Shown: piece by piece, positions 56,514 through 64,000 of the stretch | Position numbering within the stretch: position 1 is the stretch's first letter | How the letters are laid out: every line of letters begins with the position of its first letter | Assembly: GCF_020171785.1 (NCBI RefSeq) | Contig: NZ_JAIVAE010000011.1 | Location: forward strand, 99,346 to 163,345 | Reading direction: 5' to 3' | DNA: 64,000 nucleotides | Origin: Guptibacillus hwajinpoensis | Lineage (GTDB): Bacteria > Bacillota > Bacilli > Bacillales > Guptibacillaceae | Notes under the pieces: generated by a model | Databases searched by the model: none | Seen by the model: the letters and a program-made list of their open reading frames with translations, nothing else | What the model was told of the DNA's origin: nothing | Made by a program: the position numbers and the translations under genes

Positions 56514-57280
56514 GTATTTATTTTTTTATATGTGCTTTGACAGGTTTTCTAGGTTACAAAGCTAAAGCCCTTTCGAAAAGAGGAGCAGTTGCTGCTACAG
56601 GAATAGGGTGCGCCATTGCACTTGGTTTTGCATGGAAAGGGCTTTTGCTTCTCGGTCTCTTTTTTCTATCTTCAACGATTTGGAGTAAGTATAAAACGGA
56701 GTTGAAAGATAACGTAGAAGAAATTGTAGAGAAAGGTTCGTCAAGAGATGAATTTCAGGTCCTTGCTAACGGTGGGATCGCCGCCTTTGCTGGAGTAATG
56801 ATGGTTATTTCCCCTGGAGAAGCATGGTTGTTGCTTTTTTTAGGAGCGATTGCAACTTCTAATTCTGATACCTGGGCATCTGAACTTGGCGTTCTATCGG
56901 CGCGAAGACCGCTTCATATAAAAACATTGAAATTCGTTCAACCAGGCACTTCTGGAGCAGTTAGTATGCTTGGTTTATTAGCATCTATTCTAGGAGCGGG
57001 TTTAATTGGTGTTGTTGGTGCTTTCGTTTTTGACTTATCTTTTCAAGCAATAGCCTTTGTTACGCTCGCAGGCTTTGTCGGTTGTTTAAGCGATACGTTA
57101 TTTGGAGCAACCTTGCAAGAAGAGTTTCAATGCCAAAGGTGTGGAACAAAAACCGAGCGCCATATTCATTGTGAAAATAAGACCGACAAAATAAAAGGCT
57201 TAAAAGGTTTGAATAATGATGTAGTCAATTTCGTCTCGTCTATTATTGGCGCACTCGTTGGAGGTGCAGCGTTGTTATGA
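56510..57280 (+). CDS. DUF92 family membrane protein
   Basis: 256 residues with six or seven membrane segments. DUF92 signature ATSNSDTWASELGVLS near residue 118 and a cytoplasmic insert with FQCQRCGTKTERHIHC, which could bind zinc. Plant members (VTE6) phosphorylate phytyl-phosphate; bacterial substrates are unknown. ATGA overlaps at both ends link it to yqgN and mobA. Confidence 0.85.
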   Translation: MSIYFFICALTGFLGYKAKALSKRGAVAATGIGCAIALGFAWKGLLLLGLFFLSSTIWSKYKTELKDNVEEIVEKGSSRDEFQVLANGGIAAFAGVMMVISPGEAWLLLFLGAIATSNSDTWASELGVLSARRPLHIKTLKFVQPGTSGAVSMLGLLASILGAGLIGVVGAFVFDLSFQAIAFVTLAGFVGCLSDTLFGATLQEEFQCQRCGTKTERHIHCENKTDKIKGLKGLNNDVVNFVSSIIGALVGGAALL

Positions 57281-57873
57281 AAATAACTGGTTTATTGCTA
57301 GCAGGAGGCGAGTCACGAAGATTTGGGTCTCCAAAAGCATTTGCTACTTATTGTGACAAACCATTTTATCAAGTGGTGTTAAATCAGCTTCATCCTGTAG
57401 TAGATGAAGCCATGATTGTAACCAAAATAAATTTTTTAAAGCAGTTTAACATGCAGGTAACTGAAAATATAAGAGTAATAAAAGATGAGGAAGCTTTCGA
57501 GGGGATGGGTCCGTTAGCAGGGATCTATTCTGGGATAAATCAATCGAACGGGGATTATTATCTTACCGTAGCTTGTGATATGCCGTTTGTAACAGATGGT
57601 TTATTTTCGCTTTTAATAGAAGAGCAATTAATGCATCGCGATGCAATGGCAATTATACCTGTTAGTTCAGGAAGGCGCCAACCACTTTGTGCTCTTTACC
57701 ATTCTTCATGTCAGCCTGTTATCGAAGAACTACTCATATCAGGGAAAAGAAGAATGCATGATCTTCTCCAATCAATTGATGTCCATTTTGTAGAAGTTGA
57801 AAATCGAGAAAGACAATTTTTAAATGTAAATACACGTGAAGAATTTAAACTTGTTCAAAAGGAGATAGATTAA
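57277..57873 (+). CDS. mobA: Molybdenum cofactor guanylyltransferase MobA
   Basis: 198 residues. Nucleotidyltransferase motif LLAGGESRRFGSPKAF at residues 5-22, GMGPLAGIYSGI near residue 77 and ACDMPFVT near residue 107. MobA adds GMP to Mo-molybdopterin. The stop directly abuts the next ATG. No other Moco biosynthesis gene except moeB/thiF follows, so its pathway partners are elsewhere. Confidence 0.9.
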   Translation: MKITGLLLAGGESRRFGSPKAFATYCDKPFYQVVLNQLHPVVDEAMIVTKINFLKQFNMQVTENIRVIKDEEAFEGMGPLAGIYSGINQSNGDYYLTVACDMPFVTDGLFSLLIEEQLMHRDAMAIIPVSSGRRQPLCALYHSSCQPVIEELLISGKRRMHDLLQSIDVHFVEVENRERQFLNVNTREEFKLVQKEID

Positions 57874-58893
57874 ATGGATGACTTCAAAAGATATTCTAGA
57901 CAAATGCTTTTTTCTCCTATCGGCGAAGTTGGGCAAAAGAAATTCAGTCAGTCGAGAGCTCTTATTGTCGGGATGGGGGCGCTCGGCACTGCTATTGCGA
58001 ATCATCTTGTTCGAGCAGGCTTTGGCTACATAAGAATAATCGATCGAGATTATGTAGAAAAAAGCAACCTTCAAAGACAGATGTTATTTGACGAAGAGGA
58101 TGTTGCAGCGGCATTACCTAAAACAGTTGCTGCAAAAAATAAATTAACAAAAATGAATTCCGCTGTCGAAATCGAAGCCATTACAGCCGACGTAAACCCA
58201 AGTAACATTACTGAATTTATTGCCAGTATGGATTTTGTAATGGACGGTACGGATAACTTTTCGACGCGATTTCTTCTAAATGATGCTTGTTTTAAAAATA
58301 AAATTCCATTTGTTTATGGGGGTGCAGTTAGTTCGAGGGGGATGACAGCTCTATTTGTCCCAGATGAAACTCCTTGCCTACGGTGCTTTATTCAGGGAGG
58401 AGAAGGAACGACAGGTGAAACGTGTGATACGATTGGTGTTATCTCTCCGATCGTAGATATTATCGCATCGTATCAAGTGACAGAAATTATGAAATATATA
58501 GCAGGAGATCATGAAAAGCTCCATCGTAGTCTAATGACCATGGATATTTGGCACAATCACAGTTATGCTATGAAGTTTGCTTCTCCAAAAAAAGATTGTC
58601 CAACTTGTCAAACGAACGAGTATCCTTCTTTAAAGACAGGAGTAATGCATGATATTACCTCTTTATGTGGGAGAGAAACGATTCAGATTCAGCTTGAAAG
58701 TCATTTTGATTTAAAAGAATGGGCAGACAAACTTGAAAAAACCACAAAAGTAAAGGAAACACCTTTCCTACTTAAAGCTCAGCTAGAAGAAGGGGAGAGG
58801 CTTGTATTATTTCCTGACGGTCGCGTTCTTGTCCAAGGAACAGAAGATAGGGGAAGAGCAAAAGCGCTTTATGCAAGGTATATCGGAATGTAG
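57874..58893 (+). CDS. moeB: ThiF/MoeB family sulfur-carrier adenylyltransferase
   Basis: 339 residues. Adenylation domain: VGMGALGTAIANHLVRAG, RIIDRDYVEKSNLQRQMLF, DGTDNFSTRFLLND; zinc ligands CLRC (near residue 169) and CPTC (near residue 246); catalytic Cys in GETCDTIGV. The C-terminal 85 residues are a separate small domain, common in Bacillus homologues. It adenylates the C-terminal Gly of MoaD or ThiS. MoeB is preferred over ThiF because mobA abuts it. Confidence 0.87.
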   Translation: MDDFKRYSRQMLFSPIGEVGQKKFSQSRALIVGMGALGTAIANHLVRAGFGYIRIIDRDYVEKSNLQRQMLFDEEDVAAALPKTVAAKNKLTKMNSAVEIEAITADVNPSNITEFIASMDFVMDGTDNFSTRFLLNDACFKNKIPFVYGGAVSSRGMTALFVPDETPCLRCFIQGGEGTTGETCDTIGVISPIVDIIASYQVTEIMKYIAGDHEKLHRSLMTMDIWHNHSYAMKFASPKKDCPTCQTNEYPSLKTGVMHDITSLCGRETIQIQLESHFDLKEWADKLEKTTKVKETPFLLKAQLEEGERLVLFPDGRVLVQGTEDRGRAKALYARYIGM

Positions 58894-58895
58894 AA

Positions 58896-58927
58896 AGAGC
58901 ATCAGCCACATGGCTGGTGCTTTTTTA
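58896..58927 (+). terminator. Terminator after moeB
   Basis: AGCATCAGCCA / TGGCTGGTGCT stem (one wobble), two-base loop, six Ts. Confidence 0.93.
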
Positions 58928-58941
58928 CATCCGTGATTTTC

Positions 58942-58969
58942 TTGACAGGAAGATGGATTCAAGTATAAA
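58942..58969 (+). promoter_or_regulatory. Promoter of the T-box transcription unit
   Basis: Perfect TTGACA, 16-base spacer, TATAAA, about 45 bases upstream of the T-box stem I. Confidence 0.7.
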
Positions 58970-59011
58970 ATAACGATGTTACTTAAACGCACAAAAGCAT
59001 AAAAGTACAAA

Positions 59012-59224
59012 AGTGAAGATTCAGACAAGTAACTTCTTTAGAAGAGCAGCAGAAGAGATCTGGTGGTTGCTGTAAACCAGAGCGTCTAGAAGTGAAATTA
59101 CATCTGATGAACTAGTACGCGGCATCCCCGCCGTTAAAAGGGAGATGAGTGGGCAGCTAATGTTGTCAATAAGGGTGGTACCGCGAAGAACTTCGTCCCT
59201 TCAATTAAAGAAGGGCTTTTTTTA
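59012..59224 (+). promoter_or_regulatory. T-box leader, tyrosine specifier (UAC)
   Basis: Stem I folds as TCAGA (59021-59025) with TCTGA (59103-59107), then an internal loop with AAGTAA on the left and TGAAATTACA on the right, then CTTCT with AGAAG; the terminal arm is CTGGT/ACCAG. The codon in the specifier loop is TAC at 59099-59101 followed by A, i.e. tyrosine. The antiterminator T-box AAGGGTGGTACCGCG is at 59171-59185 and the terminator CCCTTC/GAAGGG plus seven Ts at 59197-59223. Confidence 0.92.
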
Positions 59225-59289
59225 ATGGAAAAATACAGATAGAGCAAAACTAATCGATGAGAACACATAGATTAAGGGAGAGAAAGAAA

Positions 59290-60651
59290 ATGAAAAAAGT
59301 ATCATTTCCAATCGCGCTTGTTGTTATTGGTTTACTAATGAGTTGGATGTTATTTAGTATTATTGGGTTAAAGGTGGAGCCTCATATTCCTCTCCTTGCG
59401 GGCGTAGTTGGCATGGGAATAATGGGACTTTTACTCGGTATGAAGTGGGAGGCAATTGAGAAGGCTCTTTTAGAGAGCATTACAACGGGGTTAAAACCGA
59501 TTTTAATCCTTTTTGTGGTTGGTATGATGATTGCTGTCTGGATGCAAAGTGGAACTGTGCCAACATTATTGTATGGAGGACTTCAATTTATCCAACCTGA
59601 ATGGTTCTTAATAAGTGCGTTAATTGTTACCATTATCGTATCAACCTTTACGGGGAGTTCTTTTACAACGATAGGTACAATTGGAGTTGCGATGATGGGG
59701 ATTGGTGCTGCAATGGGGGTAAGTCCGGCGCTAGCAGCAGGAGCTGTTATTTCTGGTGCATGTTTTGGTGATAAAATGTCTCCTCTTTCTGATACAACTA
59801 ACTTCGCACCTGCAGTGGCAAAAGTAGATTTGTTTACGCATATTCGACACATGATGCGAACAACAATTCCAGCGATTATCGTAACGGTTATTTTCTTTTT
59901 TATCATGAGTAAAAACTTATCTTCTTCTGTTGATCCAGAGGATCTAGACAACGCAATGATGGTGCTAAAAAGCGAGTTTCATATATCGCTATGGACGTTA
60001 GTCCCACCACTGCTTGTGCTTATACTTGCAGTTAAAAGAGTGCCGGTTCTCGTTACTTTATTTGCTGGGTTACTTGCAGGAATTATTGTGGCAATGGTCA
60101 CACAAGGTGTTAATTCAGCCTCCTTGATTATAGGAACTATGCAAAATGGTTTTGCAAGTGAAACGTCCAGTGATCTCGTAAATGGAATTATAAATAGAGG
60201 TGGACTACAATCCATGATGTGGAGCGTGTCCCTTATTATTTTAGCACTTGCACTTGGGGGTGTACTTCAAGCTATGGGCATCATTCAATCGCTCATGAGC
60301 GGTTTAACAAAGCTCCTAAACAGGCGAGGTCATTTAATCTCTGCGACGGCGACATCAGCCATTGGGGTGAATTTATTAACGGGTGAGCAGTACTTGTCAA
60401 TTTTACTTCCAGGGCAAACGTTTGAGCCTTTTTATGACAAAGCAGGAGTAGATCGTAAATACCTTTCTCGCACACTTGAAGATGCTGGAACATTAATTAA
60501 TCCATTAATTCCCTGGGGCGTTTCGGGGGCGTTTTTTGCAGATACGCTAGGTGTACCGGTAATGAGCTATCTTCCATTTGCCATATTCCTTTGGTTATCT
60601 CCATTATTTACAATTATATTGGGCTACTGGAATAATAAGAAACTTGGATAG
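59290..60651 (+). CDS. NhaC-family transporter, probable tyrosine transporter
   Basis: 453 residues from the ATG at 59290 behind GGGAG; an in-frame ATG at 59257 lies before that site. Eleven or twelve membrane segments. NhaC signatures: FTGSSFTTIGTIGVAMMGIG near residue 125, GACFGDKMSPLSDTTNFAPA near residue 155 and NLLTGEQYLSILLPG near residue 360. The family is annotated as Na+/H+ antiporters, but the tyrosine-specific T-box in front argues that this member imports tyrosine. Confidence 0.9.
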   Translation: MKKVSFPIALVVIGLLMSWMLFSIIGLKVEPHIPLLAGVVGMGIMGLLLGMKWEAIEKALLESITTGLKPILILFVVGMMIAVWMQSGTVPTLLYGGLQFIQPEWFLISALIVTIIVSTFTGSSFTTIGTIGVAMMGIGAAMGVSPALAAGAVISGACFGDKMSPLSDTTNFAPAVAKVDLFTHIRHMMRTTIPAIIVTVIFFFIMSKNLSSSVDPEDLDNAMMVLKSEFHISLWTLVPPLLVLILAVKRVPVLVTLFAGLLAGIIVAMVTQGVNSASLIIGTMQNGFASETSSDLVNGIINRGGLQSMMWSVSLIILALALGGVLQAMGIIQSLMSGLTKLLNRRGHLISATATSAIGVNLLTGEQYLSILLPGQTFEPFYDKAGVDRKYLSRTLEDAGTLINPLIPWGVSGAFFADTLGVPVMSYLPFAIFLWLSPLFTIILGYWNNKKLG

Positions 60652-60718
60652 GTACTATGGATAAAAACGCCATAACCTGCAAACAGTAGAGGTATAGTAC
60701 AGTTTCAGGAGGCGTATG

Positions 60719-60892
60719 ATGAAAATAACGAAGGTGCTCGTTCTTTTATCCTTAGTCGTGGTCATTTATGAATATCGGTATCGTTTATTAAATGGACTAT
60801 TAGGTGTGGCGGTAATTAGACGCTTCATCGTGGGCAATTCACTAAAATTTCCTGGTTTACGAAACAAACTTTTTAGCTCGTTTTTATCCTAA
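60719..60892 (+). CDS. Small membrane protein, 57 residues
   Basis: Reads MKITKVLVLLSLVVVIYEYR, then YRLLNGLLGVAVIRRFIV, then a basic amphipathic tail ending FSSFLS. CAGGAGGCG lies 7 bases before the ATG (a second ATG at 60716 precedes it) and a good terminator follows, so it looks real. One clear membrane segment (residues 5-18) and a second weak one. Its place after yqgN-like genes recalls yqgO of B. subtilis, but identity was not established. Confidence 0.65.
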   Translation: MKITKVLVLLSLVVVIYEYRYRLLNGLLGVAVIRRFIVGNSLKFPGLRNKLFSSFLS

Positions 60893-60921
60893 CCTCTACC
60901 TTGAAAGGTGGAGGTTTTTTC
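60889..60921 (+). terminator. Terminator after the 57-residue gene
   Basis: AACCTCTACC / GGTGGAGGTT stem (one wobble) with a six-base loop and six Ts; it begins in the stop codon. Confidence 0.9.
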
Positions 60922-61006
60922 CTTTCTTCTAAAAATAGAAAAGAGTAAAATAAGAATCATGATAAGAAAGGTAAGATTTGATCCTACTCAGATTGGAGGC
61001 GATTTT

Positions 61007-61714
61007 GTGAAATGGACACACATCTATTTTGATTTAGATAATACTCTGTACGATCATGAAAAAGCTTTTGAAAAAACCATTTTGCATTGTGCAGAAAACA
61101 TGTTATATAAGAAAAAATCATCTCTTCCAGTTCATAAATGGTTTACTGTTTTCAAATGTAACTGTGATAAATTTTGGGGATTTTATGAAGAAGGAGAATG
61201 GTCAAGAGAGCGTTATCAAATTAATCGGTATTGTAAGACGAATGAATTTTTTGATTTAACATGCTCCGAACAAGAAGCTATTGATTTTCAAGAAGAATAT
61301 CAGTCTAAAGTGGCCTCTTTCGCTGAGTTATATCCAGAAAGTGATTCTATATTATCATTACTGAAAAATAGAGGGATTGAACTAGGCATCATTACGAACG
61401 GTGGGAAGGAAACTCAAACAGCAAAGATTGAAGCGTTACAACTGTTACGGTGGATTCCTCGAGAAAACATCTATATTTCAGAAGTTGTAGGGTTGGAAAA
61501 ACCCGAAACTTCTATCTTTCACTACGTTTTAGGTAGTACCGGGCGATATCTATACATAGGCGACACCTTTGAACATGACATTAAACCTGCATTAGAAGCA
61601 GGCTTTGATGCGATTTATTTCAATTCTCGAAACGAAAAGGTTGATCAGGATCTTGAGGATAAAGTCTCTGAAATCGTTTCTTATGATGAATTGAAGAAGA
61701 TTTTATTTGATTAG
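61007..61714 (+). CDS. HAD-family hydrolase (YjjG-like)
   Basis: 235 residues from the GTG at 61007, which has TTGGAGG 7 bases upstream and directly precedes the catalytic motif. Motif I YFDLDNTLYDHE at residues 7-18, motif II GIITNGGKETQ, motif III KPETSIF and motif IV YIGDTFEHDI. The all-helical cap (residues about 20-90) is of the type in nucleotidases such as YjjG. Substrate unknown. Confidence 0.88.
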   Translation: MKWTHIYFDLDNTLYDHEKAFEKTILHCAENMLYKKKSSLPVHKWFTVFKCNCDKFWGFYEEGEWSRERYQINRYCKTNEFFDLTCSEQEAIDFQEEYQSKVASFAELYPESDSILSLLKNRGIELGIITNGGKETQTAKIEALQLLRWIPRENIYISEVVGLEKPETSIFHYVLGSTGRYLYIGDTFEHDIKPALEAGFDAIYFNSRNEKVDQDLEDKVSEIVSYDELKKILFD

Positions 61715-61727
61715 CAAACACTTCCCT

Positions 61728-62636
61728 TTAATTTGGTGAGTCATCTTTACGCTCTAGTAAGGGTTCATTAAAGTATTGGATTAATTGAACGTTTTTTCCA
61801 CTTTTTGTTTGAAATAAGATAAGTAGATAAGGGGATTGTTTATGAATGAGTATAACTGGAATGGTGCTTCCTATAGGTGTTTCAGTAGAACTATCAGGGA
61901 GCAAGATGCCTAGAAAATAGTTCTTATATAACCCTTCCCATATTCCTCCAATAGCATCAGTGGTTTGTTTTAGAGATAAGCCAGGAAGTGCTTTGTTTTC
62001 ATATTGATTTAAAGAAGTGAGTGGTAAAATCGTATAATCTCCAGGATGTAAGTTATATTCAGCTACCATAGATTTGAAAACCAATTGAGCTTGTTGATCG
62101 ATTGCATGATCAAGAATATATTGCCATTCTTTTTCTTCTTCACTTGAAGCTTGTTTAAATGATTCTAGTGGAGTCATTGGCGAATCAATCACGTATAGCT
62201 GGTCGTAGCTCATTTTTTGAGCGCTTTTTATCACATCATTTGGGTAGTGTATTTCGCCATAATGGTAAGTGATAGCTTCAAAATGACCACTATCTTCACT
62301 CGTGATTCCTTTTTTTTGGCGAATGGTTGCCGTATTCTCTTTCCAGATTGACATGGAGTCAATTAAGCGCCCCTCTTCATAAAGAAATGATAAATCTTGA
62401 CGTAAATAGGCCGTTTCCGAAAGAGTTGACTCCGTCTTCCAGTTCAATGTGTATTCATCTTCATCTTCCTGCGTTAAAATAGTGAGAGATGTACTAGCTG
62501 AATCAAATGAAACGTCCGGGTCAGGAGGGAAATACGTAAATGATTCCCTGACAGGATTACTACTTGTATTAACAAGGATGAGCGCAAAAAAACCAATCAT
62601 TCCCAGCATGATAACGTAGTGAATTCTTTTGATCAT
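61728..62636 (-). CDS. Hypothetical exported or anchored protein
   Basis: 302 residues, not recognised. One N-terminal hydrophobic segment (residues 6-24, HYVIMLGMIGFFALILV) without a lipobox Cys predicts an anchor or signal peptide; the rest is soluble and mixed alpha/beta. GGAGGG is 7 bases before the ATG. It ends 14 bases from the convergent HAD gene. No conserved catalytic motif is evident. Confidence 0.7.
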   Translation of the reverse strand: MIKRIHYVIMLGMIGFFALILVNTSSNPVRESFTYFPPDPDVSFDSASTSLTILTQEDEDEYTLNWKTESTLSETAYLRQDLSFLYEEGRLIDSMSIWKENTATIRQKKGITSEDSGHFEAITYHYGEIHYPNDVIKSAQKMSYDQLYVIDSPMTPLESFKQASSEEEKEWQYILDHAIDQQAQLVFKSMVAEYNLHPGDYTILPLTSLNQYENKALPGLSLKQTTDAIGGIWEGLYKNYFLGILLPDSSTETPIGSTIPVILIHKQSPYLLILFQTKSGKNVQLIQYFNEPLLERKDDSPN

Positions 62637-62744
62637 CCGGAGCCCTCCGATTCATTAAGCTTGTCATCATATGTATGAGATAGTAAACAAAAATATGAAG
62701 ATCGTTTTTTCCCTATTACAAGCTAATTTGAAAGGATGATTGCA

Positions 62745-63797
62745 ATGAGAGACTTATTCCATGCAGAAGAGCTTCTACAAACGACGAAAGAATTAGTTAG
62801 TATACCAAGTCCATCAGGTTACACGGATGAAGTGATTAGTTGGGTGGAAGGAAGAATGCAAGAACTAGGTGTAGAAACGAAGCGAAATCATAAAGGTGGG
62901 CTAATTGCTACGATAGAAGGTGCTGATTCATCTCGACAGCGCATGTTAACAGCTCACGTAGATACGCTAGGCGCGATGGTTAAAGAAATCAAGAGTGATG
63001 GTCGCCTGCGTCTATCTTTAATTGGTGGCTTTCGATTTAATGCAATAGAAGGAGAGTACTGTGAAATTATTACAGGAGATGGTAAGCGTTTTACTGGCAC
63101 AATACTTTTACACCAAACCTCTGTCCATGTTTATAAAAACAATGGAGAGATCAAACGAGATGAACAAAATATGGAGGTACGCCTGGACGAACGTGTTGCT
63201 AACGCGGAAGACGTAAAGAAATTAGGAATACGCGTCGGCGATTTTACTTCCTTTGATCCTCGAGTGCAGTTAACAGAGAGTGGGTTTATTAAGTCCAGAC
63301 ATTTAGATGATAAAGCAAGCGTTGCCCTGCTTCTTGCAAATATAAAAAAACTAAAAGAAGATAACAAAACGCTTCCTCATACAACACATTTCTTAATTTC
63401 TAATAACGAAGAGATTGGTTATGGTGGAAATTCCAATATTCCTGAAGAAACAGTAGAATACATAGCCGTGGATATGGGGGCACTTGGTGATGGGCAATCC
63501 TCAGATGAATATACCGTTTCCATTTGCGCGAAAGATTCGAGTGGTCCTTATCATTATCGCCTCCGAGAGCATTTGGTCAGCCTTGCAGAGGAACACGATA
63601 TTGAGTATAAGCTAGATATTTATCCATACTATGGCTCAGATGCATCAGCAGCGATCCGTGCAGGTGTCGATGTCCGGCATGCTCTAATTGGTCCTGGTAT
63701 TGATGCTTCCCATGCATATGAGCGCACCCATGGGGATTCAATGCTTCATACAGCTCATTTAATTTATCGCTATCTTTTATCACAGATGATTGACTGA
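62745..63797 (+). CDS. M42 family metallopeptidase (glutamyl/deblocking aminopeptidase)
   Basis: 350 residues from the ATG at 62745, 8 bases after AAAGGA; the ATG at 62736 overlaps that site. Two-zinc aminopeptidase: His ligand and Asp in TAHVDTLG, bridging Asp in SRHLDDKASVALL, catalytic Glu pair in SNNEEIGYGG, Asp in AVDMGALGDGQ and the last His in ASHAYERTH. Inserted beta domain at residues about 75-165. Resembles B. subtilis YhfE/YsdC/YtoP; peptide specificity unknown. Confidence 0.92.
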   Translation: MRDLFHAEELLQTTKELVSIPSPSGYTDEVISWVEGRMQELGVETKRNHKGGLIATIEGADSSRQRMLTAHVDTLGAMVKEIKSDGRLRLSLIGGFRFNAIEGEYCEIITGDGKRFTGTILLHQTSVHVYKNNGEIKRDEQNMEVRLDERVANAEDVKKLGIRVGDFTSFDPRVQLTESGFIKSRHLDDKASVALLLANIKKLKEDNKTLPHTTHFLISNNEEIGYGGNSNIPEETVEYIAVDMGALGDGQSSDEYTVSICAKDSSGPYHYRLREHLVSLAEEHDIEYKLDIYPYYGSDASAAIRAGVDVRHALIGPGIDASHAYERTHGDSMLHTAHLIYRYLLSQMID

Positions 63798-63836
63798 AGT
63801 AAAGAGGCTGGGACAAAACCCAGTAAATTAAAATAA

Positions 63837-63881
63837 GAGTGGCCCTGCGGACAAAGAATTTGTTCGCAGGGCCACTCTTTT
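63837..63881 (+). terminator. Long hairpin inside the IS left end
   Basis: 20-base stem with one G-T pair (AGAGTGGCCCTGCGGACAAA with TTTGTTCGCAGGGCCACTCT), three-base loop, then TTTTTATATTTT. It would stop transcription arriving from the chromosome. Confidence 0.9.
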
Positions 63882-63968
63882 TATATTTTCATCTTAATTT
63901 AACAATAAAATAAGGGCAACCTCTGATAAAATTATAGTTACCACACAATAACCATCGGAGGTGCCCTT

Positions 63969-64000
63969 ATGTTTAAAGATTATAACATGAATCAAGTGAT
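63969..64000 (+). CDS. Transposase, N-terminal start only
   Basis: ATG at 63969 after CGGAGGTG; only MFKDYNMNQV is visible before the edge. This start resembles that of IS1182-family (DDE) transposases. Identification depends on the flanking terminal sequence. Confidence 0.6.
   Translation, partial: MFKDYNMNQV

Larger units (their letters stand above)
63803..64000 (+). mobile_element. IS1182-like insertion sequence, left part
   Basis: GAGGCTGGGACAAAACCC at 63803-63820 is the sort of terminal sequence found in IS1182-family elements; it starts 5 bases after the peptidase stop. A long hairpin, an inverted repeat covering the ribosome site and the first codons of a transposase follow. The right end is beyond the window. 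Confidence 0.7.

Overview
The window is a low-GC Gram-positive chromosome segment, almost certainly from a member of the Bacillaceae. Purine-rich Shine-Dalgarno sites (AAGGAGG type), SAM-I and T-box leaders, a tRNA cluster of Bacillus type and long stretches of gene order like the Bacillus subtilis yqf/yqg region (recO, ccpN, yqfL, yqxD, dnaG, sigA, cccA, trmK, yqfO, ispH, yqfQ, cshB, nfo, yqfT, yqfU, zur, yqfW, yqfX, ispG, yqfZ, then yqgB, yqgC, sodA, yqgE, pbpA, pst, phoU, rpmG, yqgN) point that way. Species cannot be fixed from the sequence alone. No prophage, CRISPR array or defence island is visible. The only mobile element is the start of an IS1182-like insertion sequence at the right edge.

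Region by region. 1-9.1 kb: end of recO, the CcpN glycolysis/gluconeogenesis repressor with the PEP synthase/PPDK regulator, the replication-transcription block yqxD-dnaG-sigA, then a fatty-acid oxidation pair (acyl-CoA dehydrogenase, acyl-CoA ligase) with a CcpA-type cre site. 9.3-18.1 kb: membrane cytochrome c, trmK-yqfO, and on the other strand ispH and yqfQ, then cshB, nfo, yqfT, yqfU and a lytic transglycosylase. 18.1-18.9 kb: a decayed polyphosphate locus, in which a ppx fragment is joined by deletion to the last part of ppk. 19-24 kb: Zur-controlled zinc uptake genes (znuC-znuB-zur), yqfW, yqfX, ispG, yqfZ. 24-25.7 kb: a DUF1002 exported protein and an NfeD-family membrane protein.

25.7-39.9 kb is a sulfur island of two convergent SAM-riboswitch units that meet at a shared terminator. 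The plus-strand unit (yezD, cysH, cysP, sat, cysC, sumT, sirB, sirC) takes up and activates sulfate, reduces APS and builds siroheme. The minus-strand unit (metI, metC, a homocysteine methyltransferase/MTHF reductase fusion, and cobalamin-dependent metH) makes methionine. 39.9-46.7 kb: a DUF1189 protein, a Na/phosphate cotransporter, yqgC, seven tRNA genes (Asn, Met, His, Ile-CAU, Ser, fMet, Phe), Mn superoxide dismutase, a small hypothetical gene and an MFS transporter. 46.8-53.6 kb: a class B penicillin-binding protein and the high-affinity phosphate operon pstSCAB-phoU behind three Pho-box repeats. 53.6-64 kb: a GH15 glucosidase, rpmG, a tightly overlapping yqgN-DUF92-mobA-moeB group, an NhaC-family transporter behind a T-box leader whose specifier reads UAC (Tyr), a 57-residue membrane microprotein, a HAD phosphatase, an unknown exported protein, an M42 aminopeptidase and the IS.

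Most of the window is ordinary conserved chromosome. The parts most worth a second look are the ppx/ppk deletion scar, the riboswitch-yezD-hairpin-cysH arrangement, the tyrosine T-box on a NhaC transporter, the predicted hairpin hiding the transposase ribosome site, and two irregular tRNA 3' ends.
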